From NCBI RefSeq assembly GCF_000826085.1, contig NZ_CCYM01000003.1, positions 1,313,815-1,377,814 of the forward strand: a stretch of DNA of 64,000 nucleotides. Reading direction: 5' to 3'. Every line of letters begins with the position of its first letter. Positions within the stretch are counted from its first letter, which is position 1. The notes under the pieces were generated by a model. That model was not told where the DNA came from. It saw nothing but the letters and a program-made list of their open reading frames with translations, and searched no databases. Both the position numbers and the translations under genes were made by a program. This DNA comes from Nigerium massiliense (GTDB taxonomy: Bacteria; Actinomycetota; Actinomycetes; Propionibacteriales; Propionibacteriaceae). Below, one piece after another: positions 7,875-18,262 of this stretch.

Positions 7875-9512
7875 TCACATGCGTTCGGGAGCGACGATCC
7901 CCAGCAGGTCCAGCCCGGACGCCAGAACCTTCTTCGTCGCCGCGCACAGCGCCAGCCGCGACGAGCGAACCTCGCCGTCGGACTTGAGCACCGGGCACTG
8001 CTCGTAGAACACGCTCATCGCGGTGGCCAGGTCGTAGAGGTACCCGCACAGCTTGTGCGGCTGCAGGTTCTCGCCCACCTCGGCGACGATCTCGCCGTAG
8101 CGCGACAGCAACAGCGCGAGCGTCTGCTCAGCCGGCTCGTCGAGGACGGTGACCTGCGGCGTCCACTCGATGCCCTGCTCCTCGGCGTTGCGCAGGATGC
8201 GGCTGGCGCGGGCGTGCGCGTACTGCAGGTAGGGCCCCGTATTGCCGGTGGTGGCGGTCATGCGCTCGACGTCGAACACGTAGTCCTTGTGCAGGGAGTT
8301 CGACAGGTCGGCGTACTTCACCGCGGCCATCGCCACCGGCCGGTCCGCGACCTCCTCGGCCGTATCCAGCAGCGACTGCAGCGTGACGGTGCCGCCCTCG
8401 CGGGTGCGCAGCATGTGACCGTCCTTGCCCAACACCGAGCCGAAGCCGACGTGTTCGGCGCGGACGCCGTCGGGCAGGTAGCCGGCCATGCGCGCGACGG
8501 CGAAGACCTGCTCGAAGTGGTAGGCCTGCGGCGATCCGACGACGTAGATGATGCGGTTCGCGCCGAGATCGCTCACGCGGTGCCGGATCGCGGCCAGGTC
8601 GGTCGTGGCGTACCCATAACCGCCGTCAGACTTCTGCACGATCAGCGGCGTCTCGAAGCCCTCGACGAAAACGCACAGGGCCCCCTTGTCGCGCACCGCG
8701 ATGCCCCGGTCGACGAGGTCGGCCACGACGAGTGGCAGGTCGTCGTTGTACGTCGACTCCCCGGCCAGGTCGTCGTCGGTGAGCCGGACGCCCAGCCGCT
8801 CGTAGGTCTCGTTGAAGCCCCGCTTCGACACCTCGATGAGCGCCTGCCAGATCTCGCGGGTCTGCGGATCTCCGGACTGCAGCGCGACCACCCGGTGGCG
8901 GGCGGCGTCGGCGAACCCTTCGTCGCTCTTGAAGTGCGCCTGCGCGCGCCGGTACAGGGCGACGGAGTCGTCGAGGGTCATCTGAGTGGCATCGGCGCCC
9001 TCGAACAAGATCTGCTCGACGAGCATGCCGAACTGGGTTCCCCAGTCGCCGATGTGGTTCTGCGGCTTGACCCGGTTGCCCTGCGCGGTCAGCACCCGGT
9101 TGAAGCAGTCGCCGATGATCGTTGAGCGCAGGTTGCCCACGTGCATGGGCTTGGCCACGTTCGGGGCGGAATAGTCGATGACGATCTTGTCGGGCCGATC
9201 GGTGACGTCGATGCCCGTGTTCGGGTCGGCCAGCAGCTCGGTGGCGACGCGGGCCAGCACGTCCGCCTTGATGCGGAAGTTGATGAAACCCGGGCCCGCG
9301 ACCTCCAGCGGCTCACACAGGTCGGAGACATCGATGCGATCGACGAGGTCCTGCGCGACCTCGCGCGGCGGGCGTCCCTCCTGCTTCGCCAGGCGCAGCG
9401 CCACGTTGGACTGGAAGTGGCCGAACTGGGGCTTGGTGGCGGGCCGCATCTCGGGATCGATACCGGCGGCGTCCTGCACGCGTGCGGTCAGCAGGGAAGG
9501 GAGAGACAACAT
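7875..9512 (-). CDS. argS: Arginyl-tRNA synthetase
   Basis: This class Ia synthetase charges tRNA-Arg with arginine. It has 545 residues, close to the usual 550-590. The N-terminal additional domain (MLSLPSLLTARV...) is followed by the HIGH-type motif in SAPNVAKPMHVGNLRS, a KMSK-like region near RTREGGTVTLQSL, and a DALR anticodon-binding domain ending in SVFYEQCPVL...LGIVAPERM. Two ATGs are in frame, at 9521 and 9512. The latter is better spaced from GAAAG and matches usual N termini. It is convergent with ppgK. Confidence 0.95.
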   Translation of the reverse strand: MLSLPSLLTARVQDAAGIDPEMRPATKPQFGHFQSNVALRLAKQEGRPPREVAQDLVDRIDVSDLCEPLEVAGPGFINFRIKADVLARVATELLADPNTGIDVTDRPDKIVIDYSAPNVAKPMHVGNLRSTIIGDCFNRVLTAQGNRVKPQNHIGDWGTQFGMLVEQILFEGADATQMTLDDSVALYRRAQAHFKSDEGFADAARHRVVALQSGDPQTREIWQALIEVSKRGFNETYERLGVRLTDDDLAGESTYNDDLPLVVADLVDRGIAVRDKGALCVFVEGFETPLIVQKSDGGYGYATTDLAAIRHRVSDLGANRIIYVVGSPQAYHFEQVFAVARMAGYLPDGVRAEHVGFGSVLGKDGHMLRTREGGTVTLQSLLDTAEEVADRPVAMAAVKYADLSNSLHKDYVFDVERMTATTGNTGPYLQYAHARASRILRNAEEQGIEWTPQVTVLDEPAEQTLALLLSRYGEIVAEVGENLQPHKLCGYLYDLATAMSVFYEQCPVLKSDGEVRSSRLALCAATKKVLASGLDLLGIVAPERM

Positions 9513-9609
9513 AGCGATCATTCTTTCACGTCCCCGAAAGGCACTAACGTTGCACCCACAGCCTTGAACACCCCGGCCCCGCGGCCACCGATCGACGGAG
9601 AGAGACATC

Positions 9610-10431
9610 ATGACTGCCGTGCCCGCCATCGCCCTGAACGACGGCCACACGATCCCCCAGCTGGGGCTCGGGGTATGGAGGATGACGCCTGAGGAATGCC
9701 GGGCGTCCGTCGCGCACGCCCTCGAGGTCGGCTACCGGCACATCGACACCGCGTCCTTCTACGAGAACGAGGAGGCGGTCGGCCAGGCCGTCGCATCCTC
9801 GGGCATCGCGCGCGACGAGATCTTCGTGACCACCAAGCTCGGCAACGACCGGCACACGGACGCCCCCGCCGCGCTGCGCGAGTCGCTCGACAAGCTGGGC
9901 CTCGACCGGGTCGACCTGTACCTGATCCACTGGCCGGTGCCGAGCCGCCAGTCCTTCGTGCAGGCGTGGCAGTCGCTGATCGAGCTGCGCGACCAGGGCC
10001 TGGCCACCTCCATCGGCGTTTCGAACTTCAACGAGGACCACCTGCTGCGCATCATCGAGGAGACCGGCGTCGCGCCGGCCGTCAACCAGATCGAGGCGCA
10101 CCCGTCCTTCGCCCGGTTCGACCAGCTGCAGATCCACGCGACGCACCAGATCGTCACCGAGTCGTGGTCGCCGCTCGGGCGCGGCGAAGATCTGGACTCC
10201 GACATCGTGCACACCATCGCCGAGCGCACCGGCAAGACCCCGGCCCAGGTGGTGCTGCGCTGGCACATCCAGCGCGGTCTCGTCGTCATCCCGAAGTCGG
10301 TGACGCCGGCGCGCATCGACGAGAACATCGACATCTTCGACTTCGAGCTGACCGAAGCCGACATGCGCGCGATGCACGAGCTCGACAAGAAGAAGCGGAT
10401 GGGCCCCGACCCCCGCGTCCACGGCGCCTGA
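9610..10431 (+). CDS. Aldo/keto reductase (2,5-diketo-D-gluconate reductase-like)
   Basis: This 273-residue NADPH-dependent reductase has the TIM-barrel signature of the AKR family. The catalytic tetrad is complete: Asp46 in YRHIDTASFY, Tyr51, Lys76 in VTTKL and His107 in LIHWPVP. Further signatures are GVSNFNEDHL, the C-terminal IPKSVTPARIDEN cofactor-binding stretch, and a final PRVHGA. These features place it with the bacterial AKR5-like group acting on small carbonyls. The ATG follows CGGAGAGAGACATC, a good ribosome site. It stands alone between divergent argS and a convergent SanA-like gene; substrate unknown. Confidence 0.92.
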   Translation: MTAVPAIALNDGHTIPQLGLGVWRMTPEECRASVAHALEVGYRHIDTASFYENEEAVGQAVASSGIARDEIFVTTKLGNDRHTDAPAALRESLDKLGLDRVDLYLIHWPVPSRQSFVQAWQSLIELRDQGLATSIGVSNFNEDHLLRIIEETGVAPAVNQIEAHPSFARFDQLQIHATHQIVTESWSPLGRGEDLDSDIVHTIAERTGKTPAQVVLRWHIQRGLVVIPKSVTPARIDENIDIFDFELTEADMRAMHELDKKKRMGPDPRVHGA

Positions 10432-10463
10432 TCGACGGGGGTCGACCAGGACGACCGCGGCGG

Positions 10464-11123
10464 CTAGCGGGCCAGCGCCTCGCGGACGGCCGAGGACGGC
10501 GGCTCCAGCCGCGGGACACGCTGGCTCAGCAGGTCGAACGCCATCTTGACGTAGGCCGCGTACTCGCGGACCTCCCCGATGCGCCAGAAGCTGGAACCGC
10601 GCCGCACTGACGAATCCCCGACGCCCCAGGCGTCCACCCCGGCGGCCCGGCAGGTCGTGACCGCGCGGGGCAGGTGGTAGCTCTGGCTGACCAGCAGCGC
10701 GTCGGTGACGCCGAAGACACGCTTGGCGCGCACGCACGTGTCGTAGGTGTCGAGGCCGGCGACGTCCTCGACGATCTTGCCGGCGGGAACGCCCTCGCGC
10801 ACCAGGTAGGCGCGCATCGCGGAGGTCTCCCGGTTGTGCTCGGGCGAATCGTCGCCCGAGACGATGAGCACCCTGGCCTTGCCGTCGCGGTAGAGCCGCG
10901 CCCCGACGTCGAGCCGGGCGCGCAGGTAGCGCGACGGCGTCCCGGAGGGGTAGACCTCCGCGCCGAGGATGATCGCGACGACGCGGGCAGGCGCCTGGTC
11001 CGCCTCGACGATGCGCCCCCGGGATCCTCCGAACGCGTAGGCGGCGGGGGCCCCGGCGGCCACGAGGCCCACGCCGGCCAGCACGGCCGCGGTGGTGAGC
11101 AGGCGTCGCGAAGTCTTCGTCAT
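10464..11123 (-). CDS. SanA/YdcF-like DUF218 envelope protein
   Basis: The 219-residue protein has one N-terminal membrane segment (about residues 8-30), then a DUF218 domain. Visible motifs are IILGAEVYPSGTPSRYLRARLD, VLIVSGDD, DTYDTCVRAK and LLVSQSYHLPRAV. E. coli SanA is required for envelope barrier function (vancomycin exclusion at high temperature). The molecular reaction of the family is not established. The signal anchor and context suggest the domain faces outside. It starts at a leaderless ATG 6 nt after TACCCT and is divergent from nagZ. Confidence 0.87.
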   Translation of the reverse strand: MTKTSRRLLTTAAVLAGVGLVAAGAPAAYAFGGSRGRIVEADQAPARVVAIILGAEVYPSGTPSRYLRARLDVGARLYRDGKARVLIVSGDDSPEHNRETSAMRAYLVREGVPAGKIVEDVAGLDTYDTCVRAKRVFGVTDALLVSQSYHLPRAVTTCRAAGVDAWGVGDSSVRRGSSFWRIGEVREYAAYVKMAFDLLSQRVPRLEPPSSAVREALAR

Positions 11124-11129
11124 GCCTTC

Positions 11130-11135
11130 AGGGTA
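11130..11135 (-). promoter_or_regulatory. Leaderless promoter -10 (TACCCT) of the SanA-like gene
   Basis: TACCCT on the minus strand lies 6 nt before the ATG at 11123, with no ribosome site. Confidence 0.6.
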
Positions 11136-11273
11136 GAGCAGCGATTCAGCAAGTTAACTCCACGAAGCACTGGCGATCGTGGCGAAAAGCTCCAATACTG
11201 AGGCTCAGCATAAGCCGGGCGGCATTCGAGGTCGGCGTCGACCTCCCGCCCCGATCCCTCAAGGAGGACGAGC

Positions 11274-13163
11274 GTGTCGTCTCGCGTCCCATCAGCAATC
11301 GCGGCGGCGTGCCTGGTCACCAGCGCGCTGATCGCCACCCCCATCGCCGCCGACGCGGCACCCGCGAAGCCGGCGGCCAAGGCCGTCCCGGCCTGGATTC
11401 CCACCGTCCCGGGCGCCACCCAGAAGGACCGCGCCTACTCGTGGCAGACACTGCAGAAGATGACGACCGAGCAGAAGGTCGGCCAGGTCTTCATGCAGTA
11501 CGTCTACGGTCAGGACGCCACCACGGTCACCGAGGCCGATGCGGCACAGAACATGAAGCTCTACGGCGTCCGCACCCCCGCGGAGGTCGTGAAGAAGTTC
11601 AACCTCGGTGGCGTCATCTACTTCGCTTGGTCGAACAACGTCGCCGGCACCACCCAGATCGCGAAGCTCTCCAACGGGCTGCAGATGGCGGCGATGGAGT
11701 CCGGCGCCGGCGTCCCGCTGACGATCGCCACCGACCAGGAGATGGGCGTGGTCACGCGCATCGGGCCGCCGGCCACCCAGTTCCCCGGCGCGATGGCGCT
11801 CGGCGCCACCGGCTCGACCCGGGACGCCCGCCAGTCCGGCGAGATCACCGGCCAGGAGCTGCGCGCGCTCGGCGTGAACACCAACTTCGCCCCCGACGGC
11901 GACGTCAACGTCAATCCGAACAACCCGGTCATCGGCGTCCGCTCCCCCGGCGGCGACCCGGCCGCCGTCGCGAAGATCACGGCCGCCCAGATCAAGGGCC
12001 TGCAGAAGCAGGGCGCCAAGCGCGTCAACGCCGTCGTCAAGCACTTCCCCGGCCACGGCGACACCGGCACCGACAGCCACCTCGCCATGCCGACCATCAC
12101 GCACACGCGCGCCGAGTGGGAGAAGATCGACCTCCCGCCTTTCAAGGCCGCCATCAAGGAGGGCGTCTCGATGGTGATGACGGCCCACCTGACCGTCCCG
12201 TCCCTCGACCCGAGCGGCCTGCCCGCCACGCTGAGCAAGCCGATCATGACCGACCTGCTGCGCGGCGAGCTGGGCTTCAAGGGCCTGGTCGTCACCGACT
12301 CCCTGGCCATGCAGGGCGTCCGCGACATGTTCTACGATCCGGCCACGAAGACCACCGACGACGGTGAGATCGCCGTCCGCGCGCTGCTGGCCGGCTCCGA
12401 CCTCATGGAGATGAGCCCGAATCAGACCGCCGCCACCAAGGCCGTCACGGAGGCCCTCGCGTCCGGCCGCCTCCCGCAGCGCCGCCTCGACGAGGCGGTC
12501 GTCCGCAACCTGCAGACCAAGAGCGTCCGCGGCATCACCACCAAACCGATCGTCAACGTCTCCGCGATCGGGTCGATCGTCGGGACCGTGGCGCATCAGG
12601 ACGTCGCCGACCGCGTCGCCGACCACTCCATCACCCTGGTGAAGAACTCGTCGGGGACGCTGCCGCTCAAGCCGAAGGGCACGAAGATCCTCGTCACCGG
12701 CTACAACGGCGCGCAGAACGGCGTCAACGTCACGCACGAGACCCTCAAGGCCGAGCTGGACGCCCTCGGCGCCGCCACGACCGTCAAGACCGCCGGGGCC
12801 AGTCCCGACGCGGCCACCCGGCAGGCCGTGCTGGACGCCGCCAAGGACACCGACGTCGTCCTCTTCACCAGCTACAACGCCGCGTCGTACGCCAACCAGG
12901 TCGCGCTCGTGAAGGCGCTCGTCGCCACGGGCAAGCCCGTCGTCGTGGTCGCCACCCGCAACCCCTACGACATCAACCAGTTCACCGAGGTCTCCACCTA
13001 CCTGGCCAGCTACTCCACGAACGGCACCTCCATGGGCGCCGTGTCGCGGGTGATCACCGGCCTGCGCAAGCCGACCGGAACCCTTCCGGTGTCGATCCCG
13101 CGCGCGGACGACCCGGCCAGCGACCTCTACCCCATCGGCTACGGCCTGCGTTACCGCCGCTGA
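11274..13163 (+). CDS. nagZ: Exported beta-N-acetylglucosaminidase, GH3 (NagZ-like)
   Basis: This glycoside hydrolase family 3 enzyme removes N-acetylglucosamine from peptidoglycan fragments. The 629-residue protein begins with a signal peptide (about residues 1-29, cleavage near ADAAPA). The NagZ hallmark KHFPGHGDTGTDSH lies at 256-269; its Asp-His pair (D267, H269 region) is the family's unusual acid/base loop. The nucleophile is Asp342 in VVTDSLAMQG. Beyond about residue 440 is a second, C-terminal domain, as in Bacillus-type two-domain NagZ and unlike the short E. coli enzyme. GTG start follows AAGGAGG. The next gene, 53 nt on, encodes a NamZ homologue, so the pair should act together outside the cell. 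Confidence 0.93.
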   Translation: MSSRVPSAIAAACLVTSALIATPIAADAAPAKPAAKAVPAWIPTVPGATQKDRAYSWQTLQKMTTEQKVGQVFMQYVYGQDATTVTEADAAQNMKLYGVRTPAEVVKKFNLGGVIYFAWSNNVAGTTQIAKLSNGLQMAAMESGAGVPLTIATDQEMGVVTRIGPPATQFPGAMALGATGSTRDARQSGEITGQELRALGVNTNFAPDGDVNVNPNNPVIGVRSPGGDPAAVAKITAAQIKGLQKQGAKRVNAVVKHFPGHGDTGTDSHLAMPTITHTRAEWEKIDLPPFKAAIKEGVSMVMTAHLTVPSLDPSGLPATLSKPIMTDLLRGELGFKGLVVTDSLAMQGVRDMFYDPATKTTDDGEIAVRALLAGSDLMEMSPNQTAATKAVTEALASGRLPQRRLDEAVVRNLQTKSVRGITTKPIVNVSAIGSIVGTVAHQDVADRVADHSITLVKNSSGTLPLKPKGTKILVTGYNGAQNGVNVTHETLKAELDALGAATTVKTAGASPDAATRQAVLDAAKDTDVVLFTSYNAASYANQVALVKALVATGKPVVVVATRNPYDINQFTEVSTYLASYSTNGTSMGAVSRVITGLRKPTGTLPVSIPRADDPASDLYPIGYGLRYRR

Positions 13164-13216
13164 CCCCACCCCGGGGCGGCCCGCCCGCCCCGGGTCCTTC
13201 CCGAAAGGACATCACC

Positions 13217-14521
13217 ATGGGCTCCATGAGCCGCCGCGGCGTCATCGCCGCCGCCGGGCTGGGCGCCGCCAGCCTCCCCCTGGGCGCAGCCGCCCAGGCC
13301 ACCGCCGCCGGCACGGACGCGTCCGCCAACGCGCGCCGCCGGGGACCCCGCGTCGAGACCGGCGCGACCGCCTGGAAGGACGCCAACTGGGCCGAGTTGC
13401 GCGGACGCCGCGTCGGCGTCATCTCCAACCCGACCGGCATCCTGCCCGACCTCACCCACATCGTCGACCGCATGCATGCGGATGGGGTGAACATCGTCGC
13501 GGTCTTCGGCCCCGAGCACGGCTTCCGCGGCACTGCGCAGGCCGGGGCGTCCGAGGGCAAGAGCGTCGACCCGCGCACCGGGATCACCGTCTACGACGCC
13601 TACGGCGCCAACGCCGCCAAGTTCAAGACCATGTTCGCCGAGGCGAAGGTCGACACGATCGTCTTCGACATCCAGGACGTCGGCGCCCGCTTCTACACCT
13701 ACATCTGGACAATGTACAACGCGATGCAGGCCGCGGCCGAGGCCGGTGGCATCCGGTTCGTCGTCTTCGACCGGCCCAACCCGGTCGGCGGCACCGCCCG
13801 CGGCCCGATGATGCAGCCGGGGTTCACCTCAGGCGTCGGGCTGAAGGAGATCCTGCTGCAGCACGGTATGACCGTCGGAGAGCTCGCCCAGCTCTTCAAC
13901 GCCGAGTACCTGCCCAAGGAGCCGACCGGCAAGACGATCGCCCAGCTCACGGTGGCGAAGGTCCGCGGCTGGAAGGGCGAACTGTTCGACGACACCGGCT
14001 TGCCGTGGGTGCTGCCCTCACCGAACATGCCGACGACGTCGACCGCGCTGCTCTACCCGGGTACCGGCCTGTTCGAAGCGACCAACATGAGCGAGGGACG
14101 CGGCACGACGAAGCCGTTCGAGATCATCGGCGCCCCGTACGTCGACCACCGCTGGGCGGCCGAGCTGAAGAAACACCGCCTCCCCGGCGTCGACTTCCGC
14201 GAGGCCTACTTCACGCCGACGTTCAGCAAGAACGCCAACCTGGTGTGCGGCGGCGTGGAGGTGCACATCACCGACCCCGATCGCGTGAACGCCCTGGCCG
14301 TCGCCGCGCACATGTTCGTGGACGCTCGGAAGCTCTACCCGGCCTTCGACGCCCGCGGGGACGCCTGGCGCTGGCTGGGCTTGTTGACCGGGTCGAACCG
14401 GTTCCGCGACCAACTGCTCGCCGGCGCCTCGGCCGAGGAGATCATCGCGGCCTGGGCGGGCGAGGAGCGGGCGTGGACCGCGCGTCGGCGTCCGTACCTG
14501 CTGTACAAGCGCAAGGGGTGA
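13217..14521 (+). CDS. namZ: Exo-beta-N-acetylmuramidase, DUF1343 (NamZ-like, GH171)
   Basis: The 434-residue protein belongs to the DUF1343 family. Its characterised Bacillus member NamZ removes N-acetylmuramic acid from non-reducing ends of peptidoglycan strands. The N terminus has a twin-arginine type signal (SRRGVIAAAGLG...AAAQA, residues 5-30), so folded export by Tat is likely. Family motifs include GVISNPTG, VFGPEHGFRG, IVFDIQDVGARFYTYIWTM, VFDRPNPVGG, LPWVLPSPNMPT and EGRGTTKPFEIIGAP. It follows nagZ after 53 nt with its own GAAAGGA site. Alternating NagZ and NamZ action would reduce glycan chains to GlcNAc and MurNAc; no murQ-type gene for MurNAc use is in the window. Confidence 0.9.
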   Translation: MGSMSRRGVIAAAGLGAASLPLGAAAQATAAGTDASANARRRGPRVETGATAWKDANWAELRGRRVGVISNPTGILPDLTHIVDRMHADGVNIVAVFGPEHGFRGTAQAGASEGKSVDPRTGITVYDAYGANAAKFKTMFAEAKVDTIVFDIQDVGARFYTYIWTMYNAMQAAAEAGGIRFVVFDRPNPVGGTARGPMMQPGFTSGVGLKEILLQHGMTVGELAQLFNAEYLPKEPTGKTIAQLTVAKVRGWKGELFDDTGLPWVLPSPNMPTTSTALLYPGTGLFEATNMSEGRGTTKPFEIIGAPYVDHRWAAELKKHRLPGVDFREAYFTPTFSKNANLVCGGVEVHITDPDRVNALAVAAHMFVDARKLYPAFDARGDAWRWLGLLTGSNRFRDQLLAGASAEEIIAAWAGEERAWTARRRPYLLYKRKG

Positions 14522-14541
14522 CCCCGCGCTGACACCGTGGG

Positions 14542-14575
14542 ACGGGGGTGGGAACCGAACGGTTCCCACCCCCGT
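14542..14575. terminator. Strong hairpin terminator after namZ
   Basis: A perfect 15-bp stem (14542-14556 with 14561-14575) with a GAAC loop, ending in GTTT. It lies between namZ and the oppositely oriented dehydrogenase remnant and could act in both directions. Confidence 0.85.
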
Positions 14576-14596
14576 TTCGCACCGTAGGGCTGGCCG

Positions 14597-14815
14597 TCAC
14601 GCGGAGGGCGCAACCGTCCTGCGCAGGATCGTGGGCTCGGCTCGTTCGAACAGCGCGGGAAGTTCCGCCAGCGGCACGGGAGGCACCATCACGTCCGAGA
14701 ACGTCGGCGCCCCGGGCAGCGCGAGAAAGTCGATCGCCTGCTGCAGGTGTCGAGGCTCATAGTTGTGCACGCCCGTGATCGTCTGCCACGACCGCACGAT
14801 GCGCTCCGGGCCCGC
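14597..14815 (-). pseudogene. C-terminal remnant of a phosphonate-type alcohol dehydrogenase
   Basis: About 70 codons survive. ERIVRSWQTITGVHNYEPRHL and the following DFLALPGAPTFSDVMVPPVPLAEL resemble the last part of zinc-binding dehydrogenases found in phosphonate utilisation loci. The catalytic and NAD-binding domains are absent; upstream sequence switches abruptly to unrelated DNA near 14815. The normal stop is kept. Its position downstream of phnM and GntR remnants on the same strand supports one former operon. The dehydrogenase subtype is an inference. Confidence 0.6.
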
Positions 14816-15175
14816 GGCCGAGCCGTTCCTGGACGAGGACGTCTCCCGGACCCTGTTCGCCGAGGTGGCCCGCCTGCTGGGGACGGACGCCCTGCGCGTC
14901 CACGAAGCGTCGGTTGCCGTTCACCTTGCGGTGAGCCTGCCGCCGGGTCCCTTGGTGTGACCACTCGCCCGGCGCGTCCAGACGACCCTGGGCCACGCCG
15001 GGCTGTCGTCGACCAAGACGGGACACGAGGGGCGGTGGCCCGGCCGCCTGGGCGGCGAGGTAACCTCGCCAGGTCTCCAGCTGGCCGCGCTGTTGCGGAG
15101 GCGCGGGCATTCCCAGGCGGCCGCGGCCGACCGTCTCGCGCAGCTCCAGACTCTCCGCGGACCGCACGGAGCCGT
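14816..15175. other. Unrelated DNA replacing the middle of the phosphonate locus
   Basis: Between the phnM head and the dehydrogenase tail, no frame on either strand gives a convincing full protein. On the plus strand, a frame with a stop at 14958 then reads RRVQTTLGHAGLSSTKTGHE (from about 14976). This resembles the LGHxxLxxT box of tyrosine recombinases but lacks the catalytic Tyr. It may be a scar left by a lost mobile element. Confidence 0.35.
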
Positions 15176-15556
15176 GCCCGAGGAGGTGAGGCGGGAGGCC
15201 AGCTCGACCGACTGATCAAGCGGCCACGGCTGCCCGTCCGGCGTCTGTTGCTGGAACCTGATCCCGTGGAACGCCGTTGTGACGCCCACGGCACTGAGCC
15301 GCGTCTCCGCCGCATACAAGGCGTAGTCCCAGGGAAGTTCGACGTTGGGACGCGGGTGGATCTCGACCTCCAGGGCGTCGCTGTGCAGGTCGATGAGCCC
15401 CGGCAGGAGGAGCGCTCCCCCACCGTCCTCGGCGCCCGCGAGCCGGCCGGCTTCGAGGCCGACGATCAAGCCGTCCCGCACGACGACGGTGGCCTCCGGG
15501 ACGATCTCGTCGCCCACCACCGCGCGCACGTTGGTGACCGTCCAGTCGTTGCTCAC
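15176..15556 (-). pseudogene. phnM: phnM 5' remnant (ribose-1-methylphosphonate triphosphate diphosphatase)
   Basis: About 127 N-terminal residues of a PhnM-like amidohydrolase remain: VSNDWTVTNVRAVVGDEIV, the metal-site segment LLLPGLIDLHSDALE, PRPNVELPWDYALYAAE and GVTTAFHGIRFQQQ. Full-length PhnM is about 380 residues, and homology ends near ASRLTS. The frame runs on through unrelated sequence to 14921. The GTG start overlaps the GntR stop codon (GTGA), showing former translational coupling. PhnM acts in the C-P lyase pathway. No other phn gene is present, so the pathway is lost here. Confidence 0.8.
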
Positions 15557-16271
15557 CAGGCGTCCAGTTCGAAGACCATGCGGATCGCGTCCTGCCGCGT
15601 CCACGCCTTGCTGAAGAACAGAGGGCGGCCGCTGAGCGTGTCGGCGGCCACGCTCTCGACCATCCAGGTGAGCTCGTGCGACGCCAGCTCGAGGCGGTCG
15701 AGCGCGTGGTCGGGCGGGACGTCCACGCTCACGCGGCACCAGGCCCGCCGTGGCTGGAACCCGAGCCCGCGCAACATCACGTTGACCGACCCGAAGGCGT
15801 TGGCCGCCACGTCAGCGTGGGGTGCCACGTCGTCGAGGAACCATTCCTCCAGGTAGCTGACCGGACGGTCGTCGATGTGGGACAACCGCTGGAGGTGCTG
15901 AAGCGGTTGCTCGGCCGCAGCCCCGGTCAGCCCTAGATGATGCCGTGCCTCGCCCGGAGCCGCCTCGCGGGAGCTGCTGACCAGGATCGTCGTCGCCGTC
16001 CCGCCGGCGTCCCGGACGGTCTGCTGGAACGACGGCGGTTGGTCCGAGGAGATGATGTAGTCGAGCCGTCGGTGACGTACGTCCCCGACCCCTGCACCCG
16101 GCGCACGACGAAGCGCGCCTCCAAGAGCGCGATCGCCCCGCGAATCAGCGAGCGCGGGGCGTCGAACCGCACCATCAGCTCGTGCTCGCTGGGGATGCGC
16201 GTCCCCGCCGGGAGCCCCCGCACGAGTTCGGCCAATCTGGTGGCCAGATCATTGGCATCCGACTTCGACAC
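15553..16271 (-). pseudogene. GntR-family regulator with UTRA domain, frameshifted
   Basis: The N-terminal winged helix is intact (KSDANDLATRLAELVRGLPA, IPSEHELMVRFDAPRSLIRG, RRVQGSGTYVTDGS). Near 16058-16066 the frame is lost. Shifting frame restores DYIISSDQPPSFQQTVRDAG and a complete UTRA effector domain ending RQDAIRMVFELDAW at 15553. The layout and its overlap with phnM fit a PhnF/PhnR-type repressor of phosphonate genes. As written the protein ends in an aberrant Arg-rich tail. The start codon (GTG 16271) is tentative; the frame is open to 16322. Confidence 0.8.
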
Positions 16272-16386
16272 CCCGTGATCGTGCGGCACCGCGGCAACGC
16301 ACAGTTGAACGACGGGTGACACCCGCCCGGCACCTCGGCGCGGCGGCCTTGCAGGTCGAGGCGAGGGCTTTCCGGGCGGGACGACA

Positions 16387-16417
16387 CGAGGGCCCCGGGA
16401 AGATCCCGGGGCCCTCG
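16387..16417 (-). terminator. Hairpin terminator of pgi
   Basis: A perfect 14-bp GC-rich stem (16387-16400 with 16404-16417) with an AGA loop lies about 20 nt after the pgi stop. Confidence 0.75.
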
Positions 16418-16436
16418 CCGTGTCAGCCGGGCAGCG

Positions 16437-18104
<1,668 letters not shown>

Positions 18105-18111
18105 AACGGTC

Positions 18112-18117
18112 ACCCTA
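18112..18117 (-). promoter_or_regulatory. Leaderless promoter -10 (TAGGGT) of pgi
   Basis: TAGGGT on the minus strand lies 7 nt before the pgi ATG. Confidence 0.6.
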
Positions 18118-18262
18118 ACCGCGCGGACGCGGCTCGGGCAGTGGTCCGGCAAGAGCATTCCCGCGGGCCGCGGAGTCGTTACCCAGCCGTTCACCGAGGC
18201 GCCCCTGCCCCGTTCACGCCGGACGCCCCAGGGTGGTGAGGTCCCCACGCCAAGGAGTCCCG

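Noticed and set aside
11292..13169. Very long antisense frame opposite nagZ
   Set aside because: Arg/Gly/Asp/Val mirror composition and no start signal; nagZ is unambiguous.
14763..14960. 65-codon plus-strand frame in the phn scar
   Set aside because: It starts inside the dehydrogenase remnant and has no recognisable family, so it is not called as a gene.
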